NCBI GenBank assembly: GCA_900769355.1 | Contig: CAAGGG010000003.1 | Span: forward strand, 1 to 25,452 | DNA: 25,452 nt | Direction: 5' to 3' | Origin: Candidatus Gastranaerophilales bacterium | Lineage (GTDB): Bacteria; Cyanobacteriota; Vampirovibrionia; Gastranaerophilales; Gastranaerophilaceae | Shown here: piece after piece, positions 17,401 through 24,023 of the stretch | How positions within the stretch are numbered: position 1 is the first letter of the stretch | Layout of the letters: every line of letters begins with the position of its first letter | The notes under the pieces: model-generated | The model's database searches: none | Seen by the model: only the letters and a program-made list of their open reading frames with translations | What the model was told of the DNA's origin: nothing | Made by a program: the position numbers and the translations under genes

Positions 17401-17538
17401 ATTGCGGTTGGCGTCACGATTGCTGCAGCAGGAACAGGGGCTTATATCTTTGTAAAACGAAATCATGCAAAGCTTTCAAAATTTGTCAAAAAAGACAAAA
17501 CAAATGTTCAGGACAAAAAGTTGGATAAAGCGGCTTAA
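14479..17538 (+). CDS. Glycogen/starch-synthase-like GT-B glycosyltransferase with C-terminal membrane segment
   Basis: The 1019-residue product is about twice the length of bacterial glycogen synthase (~480). A Ser/Asn-rich leader ending in ISFTGG (about 46-51) comes first. RYGYSAGGLGVVSQEAP (about 67-83) corresponds to the glycogen-synthase KxGGLGDV loop but has Ser in place of the ADP-glucose-binding Lys. A helical charged insertion (about 207-330) follows, then VWLHDRPSFAVA and HGTFHNPG (from H442). The C-terminal Rossmann half shows GWGRPDPQKG (about 698-707) and the donor-site FEPCGITPLE with E795 and E803, then STKTGGAPD. A hydrophobic helix (about 973-991) and a Lys-rich tail end the protein. 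It may make a polysaccharide near a membrane, but donor and acceptor are uncertain because of the lost Lys. Confidence 0.8.
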   Translation: MMRVYSVMPSYTAAKSGRSSSVNSSSQTGSVGFSVPNVMPSSGVMISFTGGEKNINQFASYCPENKRYGYSAGGLGVVSQEAPASWRLREHADVRDFSPYHSYDNGDGGIKVVCMTKGSDGRYKTAYPQENFIHTKQEESLEDVAKRIKLKKNEKLAYVRQLKPNDKGLSGFEELEDTGIRGSVVRPSVDGVGKSETIPYRVFRLKNLKDTVDEAVDKFKAKVYQEVQAPFKDRFMGEVQAKYAKEMELAKAKDDAATVLSVRETEIKRKNHPNEEFEPIIFKDEQQKVEVKIKQEVAEMLSGSEELKTQYKQRLASKDVAEHIALIKAGAAPEVAERNSAYFVHTAGLARFESPYGNDNAYYSSSAQIEVDGKLQKINTDLAYADNNRAFVDALPKLNSAEHGEFNPAQVWLHDRPSFAVASYIADESNLGNEYYKGLKIHGTFHNPGRDYQGAQSNPFDFFRIVARKEDVEMLNKHPQFTKLSEIEAHWATASLEEQRYANQIMRPFLAPFMDDYVDASRDLRTYNISMIPVAGVQTNPENISAGTVSMNYGKEMKSLETPDIAQFMTTKLASIETKDVTNGSTPANLRLNDSTADFCQRGQLNGLTVAKEGFTPYEYKPVYDKEGKFVSDNIDEILKAKKANTQWFLDSIGKAYNRGGQQAVTQMFFSPEQISGKGASVIGHLSKYKEGDMLFMGWGRPDPQKGYPSTFQAFLDFLKDSSVDKEVKQHAKLVVGAGVWDDNARDFKWVKDIISQIESLDNGAYRGNACYVNGFFPNRLVGCATFSEFTSRFEPCGITPLESFASGTPTISTKTGGAPDFIAATRGYLTKNPYLRNPESLGLTADDLKGKVGEELGNTIDGARMKANAAEVKECVAAAVTDFNASTKEGKISKYAEMVRDCLQQKIDWHENSAYNGGKTANERYMTEIFEVDKGFAARNKEKMNRLVGKGFGIADNIVDAAKKLRNKWTKTVIAVGVTIAAAGTGAYIFVKRNHAKLSKFVKKDKTNVQDKKLDKAA

Positions 17539-17554
17539 ACTCGGGATTGAGTTT
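17537..17554. terminator. Possible weak bidirectional terminator hairpin
   Basis: AAACTC (17537-17542) pairs with GAGTTT (17549-17554) in the 19-base gap between the convergent glycosyltransferase and DUF3137 genes. The flanking A and T of the stem would give short U-runs on both strands. The stem is only 6 bp and AT-rich, so this is a weak call. Confidence 0.25.
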
Positions 17555-17557
17555 CAG

Positions 17558-18469
17558 CTATTCGGATTGATTAGCCTGCAAAACATCTATTAAATCAAAA
17601 ATTGCGATGAATTTGTCAATCAGTTCATCGTAATTTTTGTCAATCAATAATGAACGGAAAAGTGAACCGAATTGCAATGGGCGTTTTTGTCTTAAAGCAA
17701 TGAGGACGGTGTTGTTCCTGTACGACATTTCAAAGCCTTTTGCAGAATATTTTTCCCCAAATGGTTTGATTTTGTTCCAAAATTCTTCTGTTATGAAATC
17801 GATTTTTTGAGGTTTTTTAGCGAAAACATAGACAAATTTGTTCATATCTTCAATATGTGGATTGAATTGTTTAAAATTATTAAATTTCCGCTCATTTTTT
17901 GAAAATATAATAACGTGGTTGTTGGTAGATTTTTCAAATTCAAGCTGAATAAGAGTCCCTTTAAAAAGGTTTGGTTTTGTAATCCCTTTGACAGGCAAAG
18001 TCAATTGAGTCGCCGAAAATAGAATATTTGTGCCATTATAAACTCCAAAATAAGTTGCGATATCATCTTGTGTGTCAAAGTTTTTGAAAAGTTGAGAATC
18101 CAAAATCGTTGCGGTGTTTTGGTTTTTAGGCCAAGCAATAAAGTTTGCAACAGGTTTCATAAAAAGTGGTAATACTTCATCAGAAAGTTTTTTGTAAAAC
18201 TCTTTTCCTGCAATGATTACGCTGATTATTCCTCGTAAAATAAATGCGTACATGATAAACAAAACGACCGGAAACAAAAATAAAATAGAGCTGTTGTAAA
18301 AAACAATATATATTGCACTGAATGCGAAAGCTCCACCGGCTAAAAAGCAAAGAAGTGTTAAAATTGCAACTTTTGCAAGTAATTTGCGTCTGTATGTTTC
18401 GTATGCCAAGACTTTGGGTTTAATTATTTGTTCAAAATATTCGTAGTAAATTTCTTTTTTGCTTTTCAT
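17558..18469 (-). CDS. DUF3137-type membrane protein
   Basis: The 303-residue product has a basic N-terminal helix (about 1-30), two adjacent membrane helices (about 32-56 and 60-84), then a soluble domain. The soluble part contains DDIATYFGVYNGTNILFSATQL, LFKGTLIQLEF, HVIIFSKNERKFNN and FEMSYRNNTVLIALRQKRPLQFGSLFRSL, which follow the pattern of the DUF3137 family (bacterial membrane proteins of unknown role, with a conserved F-x-G-x-L strand and a late G-x-F motif). No catalytic residues are evident. No ribosome binding site precedes the ATG. It stands alone on the minus strand, divergent from yebC. Confidence 0.75.
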   Translation of the reverse strand: MKSKKEIYYEYFEQIIKPKVLAYETYRRKLLAKVAILTLLCFLAGGAFAFSAIYIVFYNSSILFLFPVVLFIMYAFILRGIISVIIAGKEFYKKLSDEVLPLFMKPVANFIAWPKNQNTATILDSQLFKNFDTQDDIATYFGVYNGTNILFSATQLTLPVKGITKPNLFKGTLIQLEFEKSTNNHVIIFSKNERKFNNFKQFNPHIEDMNKFVYVFAKKPQKIDFITEEFWNKIKPFGEKYSAKGFEMSYRNNTVLIALRQKRPLQFGSLFRSLLIDKNYDELIDKFIAIFDLIDVLQANQSE

Positions 18470-18476
18470 AAAATTT

Positions 18477-18485
18477 ATTTTATCA
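18477..18485 (-). promoter_or_regulatory. Candidate extended -10 promoter for the DUF3137 gene (possibly leaderless)
   Basis: On the minus strand TGA precedes TAAAAT (18482-18477). Only seven bases separate the -10 from the ATG at 18469, so transcription would begin at or next to the start codon. The absence of any ribosome binding site agrees with a leaderless mRNA. Confidence 0.4.
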
Positions 18486-18501
18486 CAACTACAAGAAATT
18501 T

Positions 18502-18530
18502 TTGTGGTAAAATTTAAACAGACGTAGAAT
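18502..18530 (+). promoter_or_regulatory. Candidate promoter region for the yebC operon
   Basis: Two overlapping readings are possible: an extended -10 (TGG then TAAAAT, 18505-18513), or TTGTGG (18502-18507) with TAGAAT (18525-18530) at a 17-base spacing. Either places the start upstream of the AAAAGGA ribosome binding site before the ATG at 18551. Confidence 0.35.
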
Positions 18531-18550
18531 AAAAAAGAAAAGGAATAATT

Positions 18551-19306
18551 ATGTCAGGACACTCAAAATGGTCAACAATTAAACATAAAAAAGCAAAAGT
18601 AGACTCTCAAAGAGCAGTAGTATTTCAAAAATATTCAAGAGAATTAATCGTATCAGCAAGGTTGGGCGGCCCTGATCCTGCCGGTAATTTCAGATTAAGA
18701 ACAGCAATTGAAAAAGCAAAAGCTGCCGGATTGCCAAACGACAATATTAAACGTGCTATTGAAAAAGGAGCAGGTGCAGGTGCTGCTGACAATTACGAAG
18801 AATTAATCTATGAAGGCTATGCAGCAGGCGGTGTTGCAGTTGTTGTTGAAGCTATGACTGATAACAGAAACAGAACTGCCGGTGATATCAGAAGTTTCTT
18901 TACAAAATTCAATGGTAGCCTTGGAGCAACAGGCTGTGTCGGCTGGATGTTTGACCAACGTGGAGTTATTACATTCAATGCAGATAATACTGATTTTGAA
19001 AAACTTTTTGAAGCTGCAATTTCACTTGACGCACTTGATGTTACAGAGGAAGACGATGGAACTTATAAAGTTTTGACATCTCCTGAAAACTTCCAAGCGG
19101 TAGTTGAAGGTTTGGAAGCTGCCGGTTTTCAAAGTGAAACCTCGGAACTTTCAAGAATTCCTCAAAACACAGTAGAAGTTACAGATGAGCAAACTGCTAA
19201 ATATGTAATGTTATTGTTAGAAAAACTTGAAGAACACGACGATGTTCAAAACGTTTACGCTAACTGTGATATTCCGGACGAGATTTTGCAAAAATTGGAC
19301 GCATAA
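18551..19306 (+). CDS. YebC/PmpR (TACO1) family protein
   Basis: YebC-family proteins were described as DNA-binding regulators (PmpR) and, in mitochondria (TACO1) and some bacteria, as translation factors that help ribosomes through difficult stretches. The 251-residue length is typical. The signature MSGHSKWSTIKHKKAKVDSQRAVVF start, the ARLGGPDPAGNFRLRTAIEKAKAAGLPNDNIKRAIEKG region (about 36-73), the YEGYAAGGVAVVVEAMTDNRNRTAGDIR strand-helix and the C-terminal DVQNVYANCDI are all present. The stop codon overlaps the start of the GGDEF gene by one base, so it is the first gene of a four-gene operon. Confidence 0.96.
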   Translation: MSGHSKWSTIKHKKAKVDSQRAVVFQKYSRELIVSARLGGPDPAGNFRLRTAIEKAKAAGLPNDNIKRAIEKGAGAGAADNYEELIYEGYAAGGVAVVVEAMTDNRNRTAGDIRSFFTKFNGSLGATGCVGWMFDQRGVITFNADNTDFEKLFEAAISLDALDVTEEDDGTYKVLTSPENFQAVVEGLEAAGFQSETSELSRIPQNTVEVTDEQTAKYVMLLLEKLEEHDDVQNVYANCDIPDEILQKLDA

Positions 19307-20643
19307 TGCAATCGACTTTAAAAGAAATAGAACAATTATCGAAAAAACTTAATGATGCATATAATCCCTCAGGCATAACTGTTGTGCTTGAGGAATTTTT
19401 GCCGTCTGTAAGTGTTTATATATATGATTCGACCTCGGAATCCTTAAGAGAGTTTACAAAAAGTTGGATTTCTATCGATGAGATTTATTCAAAGGATAAG
19501 GCGAAAAAAATCTATTCGATTTTTGAAAAATTGCAAAATGAAAACATTATTTCTGATGATGAAAAACATTATTATGGACTTTATCGAGGACAGAAAGTTG
19601 TCGGAATTCTTGAATTTGCCGGTAAGTTAGATAAAAGTGCGATGGAATTTTTAAATGTTGCGTCGTTTTTGATTTCGTTGAAAATTCAAAATATTATTTT
19701 GTCTGACAGAATGCAGAAAAATATTGATTTTCATGATGCGATGAAAAATATTGCAAAAATCATTGAAACTCAGTATGAAACAAGTTATATAATTCCGATA
19801 ATCGGCGAGATGATTGATAAATTTGTTGCAGATCACCTGATTTATATTTTCTTGAAAAACAAACTTATTTGGCCGTCGGCTTGTAATGATGAAAAGATTT
19901 TTGAGCTTATAAAATGCTTGAATAATAAGTCTGAATACATTTTGACACCTGACAAAAAGATTGGTATATTTCCACTTATCAGTGAGGGGAAATTGCTTGG
20001 AAGTATTGTCACGAAAAGTACTGACAATATTCTTTCGGCAAAAGAAATCAGTTATTTGGAACAGTTAACAAACCAGACAGCAACGACAATCAGTAGGGCA
20101 AATGTTTATGCGGAAATCTTGAAACATGCGACTCTTGATGCGTTGACAGGTTTTAATAACCGTCGACAGCTTGAAGAACGTATTAAACAAGAAGTTTCTA
20201 GTGCAAAAAGACAAAAACGTAATCTCTGCGCGATTATGACCGATGTTGACTTTTTCAAAAGTGCAAACGATACTTATGGTCATGCTGTCGGGGATTTGGT
20301 GCTTAAAACGATTGCAAGGGTTATAAAAATGCAGCTTCGTGACTACGATATTGCCGGAAGGTATGGCGGTGAGGAGTTTTCAATAATTCTTCCTTACACA
20401 AAACTTTCTGAGGCTCAAATGGTTGCGGAAAGACTTCGTAAGGCTGTTGAAAAGACCAAAATTGACATTTCTAAGGTGAACAGTGATGTTACGGAGAAAA
20501 ATATTGGTGTTACAATAAGTCTTGGAGTTGCCGAATACTCGCCTGATGATGATGAAAATACATTGTTGCAAAAGGCTGACAAGGCTTTGTATAAGGCAAA
20601 AGAAAACGGAAGGAACAGGGTTGAGAGCTATGAAAAAGTTTAA
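19306..20643 (+). CDS. GGDEF diguanylate cyclase with N-terminal GAF-like sensor regions
   Basis: The product is predicted to make the second messenger cyclic di-GMP from two GTP. The 445-residue protein has an N-terminal part (about 20-265) that reads as one or two GAF-like domains, for example KKIGIFPLISEGKLLGSIV before a helical linker (about 243-275). The catalytic domain follows with DALTGFNNRRQLEE (about 278-291), metal-binding D313 in MTDVDFFK, the active-site GGEEF (354-358) and a product-inhibition I-site RDYD (345-348) five residues before it. All catalytic residues are present, so it should be active and feedback-controlled. No membrane helix is visible, so it is probably cytoplasmic. 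Its end overlaps tsaE by 14 bp. Confidence 0.93.
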   Translation: MQSTLKEIEQLSKKLNDAYNPSGITVVLEEFLPSVSVYIYDSTSESLREFTKSWISIDEIYSKDKAKKIYSIFEKLQNENIISDDEKHYYGLYRGQKVVGILEFAGKLDKSAMEFLNVASFLISLKIQNIILSDRMQKNIDFHDAMKNIAKIIETQYETSYIIPIIGEMIDKFVADHLIYIFLKNKLIWPSACNDEKIFELIKCLNNKSEYILTPDKKIGIFPLISEGKLLGSIVTKSTDNILSAKEISYLEQLTNQTATTISRANVYAEILKHATLDALTGFNNRRQLEERIKQEVSSAKRQKRNLCAIMTDVDFFKSANDTYGHAVGDLVLKTIARVIKMQLRDYDIAGRYGGEEFSIILPYTKLSEAQMVAERLRKAVEKTKIDISKVNSDVTEKNIGVTISLGVAEYSPDDDENTLLQKADKALYKAKENGRNRVESYEKV

Positions 20644-21091
20644 ACAAGTTTGTCATAATCTTGATGATACCAAACAACTTGCACAAAAGTTTGCAAAATT
20701 GATTACAAACGGCTGTTTTATTAATCTTTATGGCGAAATTGGAGCCGGAAAAACTGCCTTTGTAAAACTTGTTGCAGATGCACTTGATGTGAAAGAGCGC
20801 GTGACAAGCCCGAGTTTTGTGATTTTGAATGAATATCATACAGGCTCAATTCCTATTTATCATTTTGACCTTTATAGGTTGGAAAACGAAGGAATTAAAA
20901 CAATTTACGACGAATTGAGAGAGTATTCTGAAGGTAAGCAGGTTACTTTCGTTGAGTGGGCTGAGTTTAACCAAAATGAGGCACCGTTTGAACATATCAA
21001 GATTAATGTTACTTATAATGATGATGATTCAAGAACTTATGAGTTTGAGTCAGTTGGAAAAGATGAAATTATAGAAGGGTTGCAAAAATGA
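20630..21091 (+). CDS. tsaE: tRNA threonylcarbamoyladenosine biosynthesis ATPase TsaE
   Basis: TsaE is the ATPase partner of TsaB and TsaD in making t6A at position 37 of ANN-decoding tRNAs. The 153-residue product has Walker A GEIGAGKT (35-42), SPSFVILNEY (about 60-69), HFDLYRLE (about 78-85) and FVEWAE (about 107-112), all typical. I start it at the ATG at 20630, because upstream in-frame codons read through the GGDEF coding sequence with no family similarity, and 153 residues is the normal length. An AGGGTTGAGAG stretch upstream supplies the ribosome binding site. The stop overlaps the tsaB start (ATGA). Confidence 0.95.
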   Translation: MKKFKQVCHNLDDTKQLAQKFAKLITNGCFINLYGEIGAGKTAFVKLVADALDVKERVTSPSFVILNEYHTGSIPIYHFDLYRLENEGIKTIYDELREYSEGKQVTFVEWAEFNQNEAPFEHIKINVTYNDDDSRTYEFESVGKDEIIEGLQK

Positions 21092-21693
21092 TTACACTTG
21101 CATTTGATACGTGCTTAGATAAAATGTATGCGGTAATAAAAAAAGATGGAAAAGTTTTATCATCTCGAGTTGTCGAAAATCGTGACAACAAATATCATTC
21201 GGCATTTTTAATTTCTACTTTGCAAGAAATTATGTCAGAAAACGGTATTGTGCCAAAAGATATTGATCTTATTGCGACAAATATCGGTCCCGGTAGCTTT
21301 ACGGGAATTCGTGCTTGCGTAACTGTTGCAAGAGTTATGGCACAACAGCTTGAATGCCGAGCAGTCGGTGTTTCTTCTCTTGAAATTTTATCTAAAATCG
21401 CAGATGGTAATCCGCTTGTGGCACTAGATGCAAGAAAGGACAGTGCATATCTTTATTGTGATGGCGAAATTAAAGGTGCTGTTAAATTAGACGATGTGAA
21501 AAACGTAATTGCAACAGGCAAATATGATGTTATAACAGATGACAAGTTACAGCCGATTTTGGGCGGAAAGTCTTATCAGCAAGGCAAATATGCGCTTGGA
21601 GAAATTTTGGCAGAACTTGCTGAAAACACATCTGCAGAAGGTAATTGGCGCAAATTAAAACCGCTATATATTCAACCGCCACCTGGAATTTAG
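21088..21693 (+). CDS. tsaB: tRNA threonylcarbamoyladenosine biosynthesis protein TsaB
   Basis: TsaB is the inactive ASKHA-fold partner of TsaD that, with TsaE, forms the t6A-synthesising complex. The 201-residue protein shows ITLAFDTCLDKMYAVI at the start and the diagnostic IATNIGPGSFTGIRACVTVARVMA (about 63-86), followed by AVGVSSLEIL and VALDARKDSAYL. It is a little short for the family (about 220-230). The 4-bp overlap with tsaE implies coupled translation. tsaD is not in the window. Confidence 0.93.
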   Translation: MITLAFDTCLDKMYAVIKKDGKVLSSRVVENRDNKYHSAFLISTLQEIMSENGIVPKDIDLIATNIGPGSFTGIRACVTVARVMAQQLECRAVGVSSLEILSKIADGNPLVALDARKDSAYLYCDGEIKGAVKLDDVKNVIATGKYDVITDDKLQPILGGKSYQQGKYALGEILAELAENTSAEGNWRKLKPLYIQPPPGI

Positions 21694-21700
21694 GCTGTTT

Positions 21701-23871
21701 TTATTTTGCTAAATTTAAACTGTCCCAAATTGAACTCAATGATTGTAATTCGAATTTTGTTTGAGAATTGTTTATAATTTGAGCGATAGCATCACGGTTC
21801 ACGTTTGTTAGTTTGTAAGAAAATTCTGCTGATTCATCTCCGCCAACTTTGTGAGAAAGTTCGTGAAGTGCTGTTTCTAAAACATCGGATAGTCTGCTTC
21901 TGTCAAGATAGTTTTTATCAAGCCAGAACCCCTTAGAGACACCTTTGTCTATGATGGCTTCTGCAAGTGTGTCTTGATAATCTTTTTCTTTTGCAGCTGT
22001 ATTGTCGAACATATAAATATGAGTGTTCATTTCATCTGGTGTGAAATGTTTTTCTTCTAATGCTGGTTTAAGTTTGTTTAGAGCTTCTTTTAGAACAAGG
22101 ATTTTCTTTTTCTGAATTTCGTTAGGGACAACTACATCATGTTTTCTAGCTTCTCCAACGAGTTCGTGGATTGTTTGCATGCCAATCTTTGAAAATTCTT
22201 CATTGCAAACTGTGTAACCTTTTCGTTCAAGATCCATAACTAAATCTTGACTAGCATTTGAATAAGCAACAAATTTATCTGGGAATTTTATTGCTATTCC
22301 TCTTTTCCAGATAGGAATTGTTCTGAGAAGATTCTCTAAAAATTTATACATTGGTGTATCTTTTTTAGATTTACTCCAACTACCTTCTAAGGTTTTTAAT
22401 AGCTTTGGAATATCGTCTTCTTTGGTTCCTCTTTGAACCCATCTTGCAATATCGCCAAGATTGGATTCGTTTAATGAAATTCTATCCCTTGATGGATCCA
22501 GTATATCAACCGGAGGTTTTTCTTTTATGAAAATAGCAACATCATCTAATCCGTCATAGCTTCCGTTAAATTCAAACCTTTGACCGGCAATATAAATACC
22601 ACCTTTTTCCCCTTTTGGAAGGTTTTTAATTCCTATTACCTCATTTTCAAAATCAGGACATTTAAAATGTTCGTTTCCTGAATTGTAAAAACGATTAATT
22701 GTTTTTCTTAAAGATTCAAGCAAACCTTTATCATTTGTTTCAAATTCCAGGTAGTTGCCATCAAGTTTTGGTGTTTTGTCAAGAGAATAAGTTAAAACTC
22801 TGTCACTTGAAAGGTTGCCTTTTTCAAGAGAATATGTCAACTTCCAGTTATCAGATGCAATCCTTACATCTTCGGCACCACTATCTTTTAAGAGTTTTAA
22901 TACAGCCATTTTCAAACCTTCACCATAGTTTCCTGCGGCTTTTGGATCGTTTCGTTTTGAAGATTCTCCGATGTATACGGCTTTATCAGGAGTGTAGCTT
23001 GATTTGCCTTCAATTTTAACTTTGTATTTGCCGGTTGTGGTTGGTTCAAAGTTTAATCTTACGCCATCAAGAGTCTGTCCATGACCGTCAAAGAAGTTTT
23101 GTATAACATCTCTTGCAATTTTGTCATTATTCCACTGAACAGAATCTGCATATTTTTCGGAAATATTTGTTCCTTGTTTGTGAACAGGGGTAAAATCAAC
23201 AGAATCTATATGTGTGATTTTAGCTTCACTAGACATTGGAATTTCAAAATTAAATCTTCCGTCAGCTCCGATTTCTGGAATGTCAAGTTTTTGAATATTG
23301 CTTCTGTTTGTGGTGCCAACATGTGACGGAAGGTCTAATGCTGTTTCAGGAAGTTCTCGTTTCCCTTTCCCGACGACAGGTGGAGTTTGGATATCATAGC
23401 CAAGTTCGCCTTTTTCTATTTTTTCTTGAAGAGATTTTCTTATGTTATCTAGGGTTTCTTGTGTGGAATTTCCGCCATCAAAAAGTGTATCAAATTGACC
23501 TCTTGCTTTTTTAGCCTCTTCTTCTAATTTTTTGTTTAGTTTGGCAAGAGTATCATTTTTAGTCGTTAAATCAGTTATTTTTTTCTCTGTTGCCTGTAAA
23601 GTTGATTGAAGCCCCTCATTATTAGTTGTCAGTTCTGATACTTTTTTACCTAGCTTATTTATTTTAGACATGTTTCCATGGTAAATTGCACCTCCTGCCA
23701 AAGTTGCAGCCGAAAGAGCAGTCGCTAATGCAATTGCACTAACTTTTTTCTTGCTGAATTTCTTTTCATCTTTTTCTACGTTTTCTTGTTCGGGGGGGGG
23801 GCAATCGTTTCGTTTTCACCTTTGAAATTCAAAGGCGCGCAGTAATTTGACTTGATTTTTGAAATTTCCAT
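21701..23871 (-). CDS. Membrane-anchored coiled-coil protein with GHKL-type ATPase region and HExxH peptidase motif; frame broken at a C10 tract
   Basis: I do not know this exact architecture. From the ATG at 23871 (AAAGGA ribosome binding site) the frame gives MEISKIKSNYCAPLNFKGENETIAPPP, then meets ten C residues (G10 on the plus strand, 23792-23801). As written it stops eight codons into or after the tract; with 11 or 8 C it continues to 21701, about 723 residues in all. After the tract come a charged stretch, a membrane helix (VSAIALATALSAATLAGGAIYHG), a coiled-coil, then a GHKL-ATPase-like pair: an N-box-like ARDVIQNFFDGHGQT and a G2-like AGNYGEGLKMAVLKLL about 60 residues later. Near the end ALHELSHKVGGDESAEF carries the HExxH zinc-peptidase motif. 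The ATPase and peptidase calls are inferred from motifs. It converges on tsaB with a 7-base gap. A later TTG at 23701 would give a 666-residue protein lacking the leader and part of the anchor. Confidence 0.6.
23789..23807 (+). repeat. G10 tract in a 19-bp sequence repeated at 25053
   Basis: TTC, ten G and CAATCG (23789-23807) are identical, base for base, to 25053-25071. The tract lies inside the N-terminal coding part of the minus-strand GHKL/HExxH gene, where it reads as a proline run. Ten G break that frame; eleven or eight would restore it. Long G:C tracts are the classic substrate for slipped-strand phase variation and are also a common sequencing or assembly error. Confidence 0.85.
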
Positions 23872-23895
23872 AGATAATTATCCTTTCATTTTTCC

Positions 23896-23925
23896 ACTAT
23901 ATATATTAACTAAGTGTTTAGTTAA
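23896..23925 (-). promoter_or_regulatory. Candidate promoter for the GHKL/HExxH gene
   Basis: On the minus strand TTAACT (23925-23920) is followed after 18 bases by TATAGT (23901-23896), about 25 bases before the ATG at 23871. The fit to -35 is modest. The adjacent palindrome (23906-23925) covers the -35 and spacer, so a bound repressor would block it. Confidence 0.3.
23906..23925. promoter_or_regulatory. Perfect 20-bp palindromic operator candidate
   Basis: TTAACTAA (23906-23913) and TTAGTTAA (23918-23925) are perfect inverted repeats around GTGT, in the 152-base gap between the divergent GHKL/HExxH and HNH-like genes. Size and symmetry suit a dimeric helix-turn-helix repressor such as a TetR- or MarR-type protein. 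No such regulator gene is in the window. AT-rich palindromes also arise by chance in such DNA. Confidence 0.4.
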
Positions 23926-24023
23926 GTGAAAATTGCTTCTAATATAAAAGTTTGTTAAGATTGCTTAAATTTATTGAAATATGGGAATAATATACTTGGA
24001 CAGTAATTTTAAAGGTCGCTTGT

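Noticed and set aside
20522..20629. A longer tsaE reading frame starting at 20522
   Set aside because: The extra 36 codons read the GGDEF gene in another frame and have no TsaE similarity. The ATG at 20630 gives normal family length and has a ribosome binding site.
21687..21715. AATTTAG/CTAAATT inverted repeat between tsaB and the convergent gene as a terminator
   Set aside because: The stem is 7 bp, all but one pair AT, with a 15-base loop. It is too weak to call, although the loop has a T-run.
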